A stretch of 64,000 nt of DNA from Scatophagus argus (lineage: Eukaryota; Chordata; Actinopteri; Scatophagidae), in NCBI RefSeq assembly GCF_020382885.2, contig NC_058499.1, forward strand, positions 20,445,872-20,509,871, in the 5' to 3' direction. The translations under genes and the position numbers were made by a program. Below, piece after piece: positions 9,601 to 21,347 of this stretch. The notes under the pieces were generated by a model. It was given only the letters and a program-made list of their open reading frames with translations, was not told the DNA's origin and ran no database searches. Every line of letters begins with the position of its first letter. Position 1 is the first letter of the stretch.

Positions 9601-11616
9601 TGAGTTGTTCGAGCCGTACTCAGACAAGAGGTGGGCACAGGTTTTCTTCAGCAAAGCTTGTTGTTCTGCTAAAACAGCAGAGATGAGCTGGAAATGACTG
9701 CCGACAGGAACCCACGTACTGTGTTTTATGTACCTTACTCACTTTCCTCCCAGAGCTCGCAGGGGTGCAGTCCCCAACAAGAGAAGACGAAGCCCTAAAG
9801 CGCCAGAGGAGCCTAAAATCAAAAAGAAACCTGGACCCAAACCTGGCTGGAAGAACAAGTTCAAACCCAAAGGGTACGTTGGCAAATTTGCCACAATTTC
9901 ACTCTTGCTTTTCCTTTAATACATAACCTTCATTTGACACAAGTTAGTGTAATATTTAAATATGTAGTTTAACTACTATTGTTACTGTTTTCATTTTCAG
10001 AGAAGAGCTGCCCAACATCTATAAGTGTACTTATCCAGGCTGTACAGCCGTCTATAGAGCTCCTGATGGTTTAAAGGTCAGAATTCACAAACTCCTCTGT
10101 TTGCTTAAGTGATTAACGTTCAATAATTCAATCAGTCATGGTGTATATCAGTATTAGGAATGCTGTAGTACTCAGTGTTAGGTGTCAAGCCTATAACAAG
10201 CTAATTTCACTTCATTTTTATCAGTAAAAGAATGATATCTCATATGGTGTACATTATTAATAGTGATAATTTATTATTAATCTATACATGTATAGCTTTT
10301 AATCCTTATATAGACAGAGACGATGTGGCCTATCATATTAAGAGAACAACTTTACTGCATTCATTCTTAATCCACCACCAGATGAGACAGCTCTTTTTCT
10401 CCACACTACTAAGAGAAGTCATTATTTGACACCTGGATGAACTAAGTGACTGCTTTTTTTATGGGCTGCGTCTTTAGAAGCACATCAAGGAACATCATGA
10501 GGAGGTGAGAGAGCGACCCTGCCCTCATCCTGGCTGCAACAAGGTTTTCATGATCGACCGCTACCTGCAGCGGCATGTCAAGCTCATCCACACAGGTATG
10601 GTCAACAGAAAGGTTTTTGTTTGTTTGTAAAACTGTGTTTTACATGTGCTTGAGGCCTGCATCACTAAACAAGCTCAGGTGAGTGTGGCTCTATGTAAGA
10701 GTTGATTAAGTGGGGTTTATTTTTTTGGCTGTAGGAGCAGCAACAGACTAAAGAAATCTGTCATGAGTGTTTACCTTACCACAGTGTTAACAGTAGGAAG
10801 AATAACAACTTCATTTGTACTCAGAATATCAGCCTAGGTTGAGCAGCTTAATGTAAGGAAGTAACTACTATATTTATTACAACAATGTGAGTGGTGCACA
10901 CTCAGTGGGCTGACTCACCTGCCACATTAACACCTGCTCCTTTTGTTTTGCTGTAATGGCTAAATGAATCAGCCTGAACTTGGGCTGTGCCACATTAAAC
11001 ACACTGTACCAGTTCAACCAAGAAGACATTTGCTTTAGGTGTTAAATTGTAGTTCGACTTGTATTAAAGTTTGTCATGTGTCTGTTTCCAGAGGAGAGGA
11101 ACTACATTTGTGACCAGTGTGGCCAAACTTTCAAGCAGAGGAAACACCTTTCAGTTCACCAGATGAGACATTCAGGGGCCAAGCCACTGCAGTAAGTACC
11201 GATGATGTAATTAGCCGCTTTAAAACTTCTGTAGGTCACAAACATGACATGACTTGATGGATGATTTAGAATTTGTTTTCTAGTTTCAATATCAGAAGCG
11301 CAAACAGGAGACACACATTGTTTTTTTTCCCCCCTTTAGGTGTGAGGTGTGTGGCTTCCAGTGTCGCCAGCGAGCATCACTAAAATACCACATGACCAAA
11401 CACAAGGCAGAGGCCGACTTGGAGTTTGCATGCATGTTGTGCGGGAAACGTTTTGAGAAGGCTCACAATCTTAACGTCCACATGTCCATGGTGCACCCGC
11501 TGACTCAGGTGGATGCTCAGAGAGGCAGCAGCCAGCAGCAGCAGCAGCCGCCGCTTTACGACCTGCACACCATCACTCTGACTGGGGAGGTGGTTCAGCA
11601 AGACCAGGACAGGTGA
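6631..11616 (+). CDS. znf276: Zinc finger protein 276 (ZAD plus five C2H2 fingers), 620 aa
   Basis: A nuclear zinc-finger protein, presumed DNA binding. Coding exons: 6631-6856, 7274-7586, 7689-7735, 7848-8276, 9298-9370, 9547-9630, 9754-9873, 10001-10076, 10478-10595, 11092-11191, 11340-11616; all phases agree and the sum is 620 codons plus stop, close to the human length. Residues 83-149 form a ZAD-like treble clef with zinc cysteines in CRLC (83/86) and CKKC (146/149). An acidic Glu/Asp tract follows (encoded about 8110-8160), then a basic Lys/Arg-rich stretch (encoded 9754-9873). Five C2H2 fingers run from about residue 440 to 585, the first two of the CxxxxC form and the rest CxxC. A short glutamine run lies near the C terminus. 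The identification rests on the ZAD plus five-finger plan and the convergent fanca neighbour, as in mammals. The start is the first ATG after the 5' UTR acceptor. Confidence 0.93.
8697..8866 (-). mobile_element. Short Tc1-like deletion derivative in znf276 intron 4
   Basis: CCATATAGACAAAAGTATTG at the left end is matched, inverted and imperfectly, by ATACTTTGGTCTATACAGTG at the right end. The interior keeps only scraps also present in the relic at 372-876, such as the TTTGCAGCTATAACAGCT stretch and the CCCTGAAAAGCAGC segment. It is a nonautonomous, MITE-like remnant. Confidence 0.65.
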
Positions 11617-12784
11617 CAGCAGGCAGGCCAGGTCTGCTGCACAGGTACATAAACTGTGGGACAGGGACCAGTTCTGTGCATCTGTACTGTACGTTCCATT
11701 TGTTCACATTCAGATCATGGATTTTTTTTTTTTGGGGTCTGGCAGTACAAAACAGACTTTTATATCAGTTCTCTACCAACAAAGCCATTTTAGCTCGGCT
11801 TTGTGTCATAACGTCAAACTGTTGCCTTCAACATGAAGTGTATCAACATTTTAGTGGATCTTCACCAATAACTGTCATATGGACAGGTTATTACAGTTTT
11901 CAGGAATTACTTGTCATTCCAAAATGAGTCTGTTTCAATGTCAGGACATCTTCCGACCAAGTATGCCCCAAGTTTCGTTTTTCGCTTGTTTTTGGAGAAG
12001 CTCCAGTCTTTCCTACACTGGCAGTCGCTGCATTGCAACCAGACTCTCTTCCTTTAGTTTGTGACAGTAAAATACATTCTAAATAATAGATTAGAATAGA
12101 TTTTAAAAGTGTTATCCTGAGTTTTAAAATTGTAATTCGTAAGTTCTCAGTTCTCTGATTTGGTGACACCTGCGGTTACTGCAGTAACAACAGCAAACGC
12201 TCATTGTACAGCAGCACTAAAACATGTTGGATTTGCATTAGCAGTAATTTGATACAGGTGAAGAGTGACCAGTGAGTGATGTCACTGAGATCAAATTACA
12301 AACAGTAACACTGGATTACATGCTGTATGGTTCCTGACAAATCCAAACCCCTCAATTTAAATCCAGTGCAGTCATTAACAATAAAACGCAATATACAGAA
12401 AGAGATAATTAGAGAATGTAAGTACATTGTATGATTATTCCTAAAAATGTCCACCATTATAATCTCCTGAAAATCACAAGGATTATAACTAGAAAAGACA
12501 ACTACTACTTCTGATGCCTCTGTTACCGATCTGATGTGAAGTTACTCCCTGCCTGTGGAGTATATGGATCTATACAGACATTTTTATTTGATAGCTCAAG
12601 TACACAGTAGGAGCCACATATAAATGACCATATGTCCTACATAAATGCAATTGTAAGTTCTATAATGCAATATTCTTGCGACGTAAATATATGTAAAGCA
12701 CTTGTATGTGCTGTGTAACCACCTCACAGTTGGGTAGAAATGTTTTCCAAGAATATTCACTTTAGTTTTATCAGGTCACTGTTT

Positions 12785-12790
12785 TTTATT
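12785..12790 (-). terminator. Polyadenylation signal of fanca
   Basis: The first minus-strand AATAAA after the fanca stop (13145) lies at 12790-12785, inside the predicted znf276 3' UTR. The two convergent transcripts would then overlap by about 100 to 150 bases. Confidence 0.45.
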
Positions 12791-12875
12791 AAGTTATTAC
12801 AATGCTAAGTACTCTGTTTAAGAGTGTATCTCTGTATTGTAAACAGTGAAAAGGGCTTCAGATGTACATGTGTAT

Positions 12876-12920
12876 AATAAAGTCCTTTGTGCAATATGTA
12901 CAAAAAGACATGTCAATAAA
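12876..12920 (+). terminator. Polyadenylation signals of znf276
   Basis: AATAAA at 12876-12881 and 12915-12920, followed by a T-rich run (about 12930-12948). They give a 3' UTR of about 1.3 kb after the stop at 11616. Confidence 0.6.
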
Positions 12921-13144
12921 ATGTAGACTTTTTTTTTTTTTTTTTTACAAAGCTGAGTGTCTAAAGTTTTTTAAACTTTACGTAAAATATGAACAGTGAA
13001 GTGATTTTGATAAATGGCACTACAGGTATGAGTTTGTGTTACATCAGAACAAATGAAGTAACGGCTGTATATTAAGTTACCGTTACTCAGACCGTGAAAC
13101 CAGTTCACTTCAGTTTCTCCACCTCATTGTCAGTTTGCAGCTGT

Positions 13145-16100
13145 TCAGAGGAAGTCCATCTCTGGGCTGAGGCTGTGAGAATCAAGGTGCACAGAAAGAG
13201 CTGCTGCCACCTCTGGGTCCAGGTCTGCACACTGGGACTCCAGCTGGACCAGGAAACCCATCAGCAGAGAAACGAGACAATAAGGAGTGATGAAGAGAGA
13301 GGGAATGTTTTGTTAACAGAAGCTCTTACCGAGTGGCTTAATACAGATGTGTCCTGTTTTTATTGGTTACCTGTCTGAGTTGGCCGGGGGACAAAGCCGC
13401 TGGAGACGACTGCGAGATCTCTCTCAGAAGAAATTGCTTGGCATCGCTCAGAATCTGAAAAGGCTCCATCTAACATTACATATAGATTTGATGTCAGAAC
13501 AATGTCAGAGGTGAGGGAGTGTTGTTGCCCTCATCATGATATAACCACTCACCTGACTGTCAGTGCGTTCACTGGTTGGTCTAAGTGTGTGTCCATCCAG
13601 GAAAAGCTGCAGCAGACTGATGTAGCAGAGGACAGCAGTATGGAGGAACCCTGGACAACACACAGCTCTCTGTTGGAGGTCGGCACTCAGCTGGAGCAGC
13701 AGGCTAAACACACACACATTAAGTGCAATAAAAATAACTTACTGTTAGGACTGTAAGTCATGTACATACAGTACATGGGGAGAGTATATTTTCTGTGCCT
13801 AGAGTGACTCTGCTTTGCACATTCTAGATAAGAAATGCTGGAAATTGATGCATTTCAACTTGTGGTTTTGGGTGTTTTAAAAACATGAAGCAGCCACATG
13901 TTTACTTTCCCACTTCCTAGCTAGTTTTGGTCATATAATGTTAAAATCTGCCGACTGATTTATAGGGTAATATTATGGAAATACGATGCTCCCAAGAACA
14001 CACACACACACAAAAACAAACCTGTAAAAAGCCCAAGGCATCAGTCGAGTAAACTCATCTGATGTCACCATTGTAATCGACTGGTAAACACCTCGCTCTA
14101 GAGCTGGGAAAAACAGACAGCAGACTAAATTAACAATGCATGCATATACCCGAGACAAACCCATCTAATGTCAGTGCTAACATTATATTTTATCTGCCAA
14201 ATAAAGATTACCAAGCCAAACTGGAAACAAAATTGACAAACACTACTAGCAACTGATGTTAGAAGATATACACTGTACTGTTTGACTTAAAGATGAGCAG
14301 CCAGTCAGGGAAGTCCACCAAGACGAGCAGGAGGTCTGTGCATAAAGTCCTGGCTCTGTGATGGCACTTCCCCTACACAGATAATCTCAGTCAGAACACA
14401 GTGCGTTTAAAGCCTTTACTGCCTTAAGGGAGGCATTTTAGCAAGCAGGTCTTGGGTTTATTAGTGTCATATTGTTTCTGTGACTTTGTTCAAAGCTTAA
14501 ACATTTGACCTGAAGGAGTCTATATGGCATAAATCAACACGTAATTCATTTTCTTTCTGAGAATTAGATGACATGACAGATACCACTTTCATGCCTGTAC
14601 ACTAACTTTGAAGCTGGTTAGCTTAGCATAAAGACTGGAAAGAGCTAAGAGCTTCAGAGGTAACAATCTGCTACAGCTGCCTTTTGACTGTAGTTTTAGA
14701 TTTAATGGACTAAGGTGAGAGTGAATTGTGATCCAACACTTGGCATGAAAGCAAATGAGCGTATTTTCCCAAATGTCAAAACTCTGTCTTTAACAATGCA
14801 GCCATTTGACACTCCAGTTGAAAGAGGAATGCAACAGTGCAGCAGTACACTTCAATCCTACATTATTTATCCATTATTTTCATAAAGAAATTTCACAAGG
14901 TGTTGGTGGACTGGGACGGTTGGTGGTTAATTACCTGAGGATACAGGAGTGCTGACAGATAGTCGTTTACACACAGGAAAAGCAGAAAAACTAGCACCTG
15001 GAAGAAGAAATGAGACAGTAACAGGTCAGCAGCAGCAACCCCTGGCTGTCTACAGAGCAAGTGTATAATAAACAACAAACCAACTATTACTCACCAGATT
15101 AATCACCATAACTGGCTGCCATTACCAGTGTAACATGGGGTGGTGAAATGGCGTTAATATCTCACCTGTCTGTGCTGTATGTCCATCTCTGGTTGCAGCA
15201 TTTTCAGAGCAGCACTGAAGCTGTCGCACCCACGGCATCGGCAGGCTCGGTGCAGGCTGGCAGCCAGCAGCAGAGCCGTGGCTGCAGGCACCGGCGATGA
15301 CAAAGGGCCCTCCTCTAAACTGAGCACAGGTCACAAATTAAAAATCACGTTAATATGAGCCGTCAGGAAGACAAACCTGACAGTGAAATGGAAGCTGAGG
15401 GAGCAGTTGCGTTCTGCCACTTCTTGTTATTCCTTAGTCTAAAATGGAGATTCAGAGATGGTGGTTTGTGAGAATCGCGTTTTACCTGCAGGCCCAGTTC
15501 TGACAGCCAATGAGGAGCTGCAGCTGCTCTGGCACAGGCTCCACATCACATAGACGACGCCACAGGGACAACAGCATTGGAGACAGATGCTCCCACCAGT
15601 GCTACACACATACAAAATCATCACAAAATTTATTAATCATAAAAATTCTCTGGCCAACCTGAGAAAGCATGCGCATTAGTATCAGTGGTGGACAAAGTAA
15701 TGCAGTAAAGGATGCACTGATGGTAAACAACTTAATGCAGGACCATTTTTTACCATTGCTACATCTCTCACCAAATGTACAGTTTTCATGACATAAAACA
15801 AATCCCACTTGTTGCCCTGTAGTTTCATTTTTTTTCTTTGCATTCACAAACAACACATGAAAAAGTGCTGCAAGAGAATCCAGAAAATGATGCTTGAAAA
15901 GTTCATCAAAGTTTGTTAGCTGTGTGGAGAACAAACGCTACCACTGTGGAGACCAGGAGCAGAGGACAGCGTAAACTGATCTGAGACCAGGCTTTGTTGA
16001 CTTCTTCTGCTGAACGTCCACAACGTACACTGGCAGATAACATGCCCTGCAGAGGAAACAGACAGTAGATTTACTCTTGATCTTTTTTACAGTATGAAAT

Positions 16101-19100
16101 GTGTGTCAGCTTTGATTTCTCTTCAGATTTAAGTGAAGTGATTCTCACTCTCAGGAAGTGTGCTGTTAGATGGCAGGACAGCAAGCCAGCTGGGGAGCAC
16201 ACGTTCCTCTGTAGAATGAGCAGAAGGAGAGGAATTCAGACAAGGAAAAAGAACACACACACACTCATGACTGCACTTTTCCAGACAGCTGATGATCAGA
16301 AATGCCAGAGAAAAAATTCAGCACCTCACCTGATGCTGGTTGACATGTTCTATAAGCTGGTTACACTCCAGACTCGTCCTTCCTCCTTCAGTCTTTACCT
16401 TAATGAATAACACCGCTGGGAGAGCCAGCAGTACTCTGTGAGACACACACACACACACACACACACCAAGTTTTCAGCGGCTACGTATTATTTGACAGAG
16501 ATGATCTGCATGATATATTTGTGTGTGTACCTGTTCCATGTGTTCACAGTGTGTTGCAGGCTCAGCTTGGTGCTGATGCTTGGTGAAGCTGACGTCACTG
16601 TGGACAAGCATCTCTCAGACACCAAATCAAACAGGAAGTCATGCACATCAGCTCTGCTTCTGCCAGACAGGTCGGTCACTTCCATCTCATAGACAAGTTC
16701 CTGTAAACAAACAAACACACATGCCCTCTGATACTCATTACACATCTGCTTCTTATACACAGCTTTTCCCCCATTCATATGAATGTTAAGAACCCCGACA
16801 TCACTATAATAAACTGTTTTTCTTGTGTCAGCGTACACACCTGTACTCTGGACAGGATGTCTGGCAGACAGGTCCCAGTTTCTGACACTCTGTTGTCTAG
16901 TTTTCCCAGGGTCTGATTGCTGTTGACACAAAATACACAGAACAGTAAAACTTTTACAAAAGGTAGAAATACAGGTGTATTAAATATTTTAAAGTCCTTC
17001 AGGCTACTACAGTATGACTGTTGGGCAAATTCACACAATATATTGTATTATACTGCACTATAATAAGCTATATCATGTTATATGTTTGCTTATACATACA
17101 CATATGTATATTACAATTAGTAACCCACCAGTTATGAGTACTGTATGTGTACTGCTGCCTGTATTTTTGTGCTGTGTCTAATTGCTCTTGTAAAGTTTGG
17201 TTTTATCATATTCTTTGACATTATTATACTCTTATACATTTTTAATGATTTATTCTCTGTAGAGTCTCTACTTAACTATTTACTTATTCTGTCCTTGTGT
17301 TACTGTAACACCTGAATTTCCCCTCTGGGAAAGGACTAGCACTCACAAACTGTCCTCTTGCATCTTTTTATTCTTATTTCTATTTTATTTTTACTAAACA
17401 CCTCAGACAGTTGGTTCTTTGTTTCCCTAAACACGTGTTTTAATTAGGTTGCTCCTGATGCAGTCCAGCTGGGAGCTGAACCACCAACCCTGCCACAGTT
17501 AAAAAGAAATCTATCACAATTTGCTGTCTTTGGTAAGTTTGTGCATTAAAAGCATGAATTACATTCATACAAGATTTTACTGTGAATATGTATGCAAAAC
17601 CTTAAATGCTGATCCATGACAGCATTAAGCAAATGAGAGCAGAGCTTCTTCATGTCTCCTCCACAGCCTCCCTGCTCCTCTGGTCGAGGCAGGTAGAGTT
17701 CGAGGCAGGCCCACTGCTGGTACTCCTGACTACACACACACGCACACACACACAACAAATAACAGTTATTAGCTGTGCTGACTTTATTTCCAATGTATGT
17801 CAGATGGCACCTGTAAGTGTGTGTGTGTTTCCTGTCTTACCGTTCTGGGTCTGACAGGGCGTCTTCACTTCTGTGTACTCTGAGCTCATTAGCGAGCCAT
17901 TCTGAGAGCAGCAGCTTGACAAACAAAACAGAGGTTTTGTTGTCAATAGGATCGACTGCTTTCCGATGCACACTGAACATGATCTTCTACACCATTAAAC
18001 ACTCACTGAGATAAGGCTTCATTCAAACCAAACGACCCAGTGGAGCCATGTTTTACCTGATACTGTGGTATGTCTCCCAGCAGACGGAACGCAGGGTGTC
18101 TCCACAGACACCAAGCGGTCTTCCTCCAGGTGCTGCCGGCGTCTGTGGCGCTGCTCCACAGGCCGGGCAGGCTCTCCTCCTGGTATTCAGCAACTGGACC
18201 ACCAGCAGAGATGGGAGCTCTTCTGGCTTCAGGCAACAGTCTTGGGATGAGGTACAGAAGCTGAACATACACACAGTTATATGGAGAGTTAAAGCAGTAA
18301 AAATAATATTGTCAGAAAATAAAAAACTTACAAACACGTGCTTTGTGCTTCATTGGAACTCATCTGACTGTTTGATCTGGTGTTTTTATTGACCACTGCA
18401 GCAAATAATCTGTGGGGTAGATGACTGAACATCTGCTTTGGAGTGTGTGTCAAGGAATAGCATATATTAACATGTTCAGTAAACTGTATGAGCAGTACCT
18501 TTTAGTGTATGCGGCCTGCTAAAACAAGATGAACTGATTAATCAGTTGACAGAAAATAAATTTTCTTTTTTGATAAAAAGATTAATCTTTTAAGTCATTT
18601 ATTAAGAAAAAAGGCCAACCCTACTCTGGTTCCAGCTTCTCAAATGTCAGAATCCACTGCTTTATTCTATTTTATGTTATGTTATCGTCACAAATTCAGT
18701 ACCTTTGGATTCTGATAAGGATGCAAATCTTGGCAAATAAACTGCACTATTGACTCTTTTTTTTAAGAATGTGAAGATGAAGATGAAAATTTGTTAGGGG
18801 TATCAAGAGTCGTTTGTCTTCTGTCCACAGGTTGCTGCTGTTGTAGTTGAGTATCTGGATGTCGCCTATTCAGGTGAGTTCGCAAATTCGTTGTGTTCCC
18901 ACAATATTTAACACAAACGTGACAAAGCTTGCAAATGGCATTTCCCATGTCCACATCGTTGGTACCTGGTTTGCTGTAGAATCCAAAGTGTGCCCACACA
19001 TCTGCTTTAAAATGCGAGGGAGCCGCTCTTAACTTTTCCACGGTCTCAGCCATGTTGGACTTTCTCTAAAGTTCCCTCTTAGTGACCGCCGGACCACCGA

Positions 19101-21308
19101 GCCATACGCCGGCATCTATAGGACTGGAGGTTGTATTTGTTTTTGGCTGATGTTCGCGAACCGTGCAAACAATGTTTTTTTTATTCATTTTATTTTATTA
19201 AAAATCGATTTTTGGAGTCAGAAATCGATGTAGTATAAAGAAGTATTGCGATACATTGCCATAACGATATTTTTGCACACCCCTATTTCTGACATTTTAT
19301 AGACAAAGTGGAAAATTGAATAAATTGAAAATATCAACAGCTTCAGGTTGGAACTGACAGATACAATCAGAGCTGTCCATGTAGCAAAAGTAGGGAATGT
19401 GAGTGAAAGACAGACAGTAGAATGACACACCTCTTCACTTTGTCTAAACACAGTAGATGGTTATATACAGTATAGCACAAGTCTGACCTACCTTCTTGTA
19501 GAGGCTGTTGAGGATGTAGTCCTGCTGTTCTTGCTGAGGAAGTGAGTCCCCTCTGCACAGCCCATAACACACAGCTGCCACACACAACCTGGACAGCAAC
19601 AAGAAGACTGTGAGTCAACATGGCAGCCAGGCCAGGTGCCAACAACAGAGACATCTTCTGCAGTAAGCGTATAATGAGTCAGCTGAAGTTTGTAACCTCA
19701 CCTGACACAGAAGACCATGTTGGTGTGTGTGCTGCAGACCAGCGCAGAGCTGAGAGCTTCTCCAACAGGTACCGGCTGAAGCAGAACGGGTGGGACCAGC
19801 TGAACTAAGGGACTGTGCGACATGGAGGCGTGGAGGTGGACCACAAACGCTGTCAGACCGAGTAAGTGGGCGCCGCTCAATGACGATCCCTTTTTAACAA
19901 GAGGAGGTTTGTACAACTGATGAGCGAAAAATTAAAAATAAAACACTCCGGGCATAAAGTGAAACAGACACAAAGTGGCAGACGGACAGAGAGTGTATAA
20001 ATATGGGTTTATGTACCTGGTTATGAAACAGGTCCCAGAGTCTGTGTATAAGGCTGGAGAGGAGCTCTGTGTTCCCGAGCAGCACGCTGACAAACCTGGA
20101 GGCCCACAGGTTTTGCCTGGAGAGACGAAAAAGTTTCTGGTGAATCACACACCACAAAGAAACACAGTCTGAATGTGATCTGTGCTCCGAAAAGTGAATT
20201 CAATGACTTTCAATGTATTTTTCAGAAGTTGGCAATAATCAAACCCCTTTTTTCATTTGTAAGACTTTGAAAAAAGTTGTACTCCTCACTTGTTAGGAGG
20301 GTTAGCTCGGGAAGCATCTAACATGCACTGGCAAAAGCTTCTCAGGATCATGTTGACGACCTGAGGATATGAGGCAGAGATTTTTTAGAGTATACACAGA
20401 ATTACTAATGCATATAGACAACAGATATAGCAGTATAGGCTATCTAAAAAAACAGAAACAATAAATTTCATCACAACATACTTTGAAGTGGAGCTCAGAG
20501 GATGGAGGAGTGCTTATGTCAAGCGTGATTACTGCCCGTCCAGTCGGCTCATCAGGACGACCAGGAAAGACGACACTCAAAGTGTGTGAGATCCTGGACA
20601 GCTGGGCTGACATCTCTGAGGATACAGAACCAACATGACAGGTATGGAAATGAGGTTGCGGATGTCAGCTTGGAAGAAACTGAATGACCTACACATTCAC
20701 TGTATGCTGAATCATAAAGGTCCCCACACAGTTCTGGGTCTGGGAAGACTCATGAAAGGCAGAGGTTTGGAAAATACGAATTGAAAAGTTGAAAAGTGTT
20801 GAACACAAACAGTGTACTACCAGCTGTAACTAAAACCAGAGTGTGTTCAATAAGATGCCATATTTAAACCCACAGTGGGGAACTTTTGTCTCCTCCTTCT
20901 GGCAATGAGAGTTCAGATTTAAAAAGTCTGATATACTGCAAAATACAGAGAGGTTTATCTCATGGTGATTAATCAGCACTGTGTAATCTCATTTTGCAAG
21001 GGCTTTGATTTAATGGACAACATTTACATGAAAAAGTCTGACCCCACAAGCTTATGGAACACACACACACACACACACAACCGGATTAATAGCTCAATTT
21101 AGGAAAAGCAAACAGGAAGCACACATCAGCTTTGGATACACATCGCTGAAACAAACCAACAATAGACTAAAGAAAAATTTAAAAACTTCTTCATTACAGA
21201 ACTGGAGCAGCTTTCTGTCAACCCCTCCTTTCAGCAGTTCAGTTCAAAAAATTCTTGTTTCTTAAAATTAAATCATGAAGTCTTTTCAAGAATTAGAGTA
21301 TATTAGGG

Positions 21309-21347
<39 letters not shown>

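Noticed and set aside
16488-16931. 147-codon minus-strand frame
   Set aside because: It is fanca exon 31 read through into the intron and then out of frame across exon 30; the true exons are given in the fanca entry.
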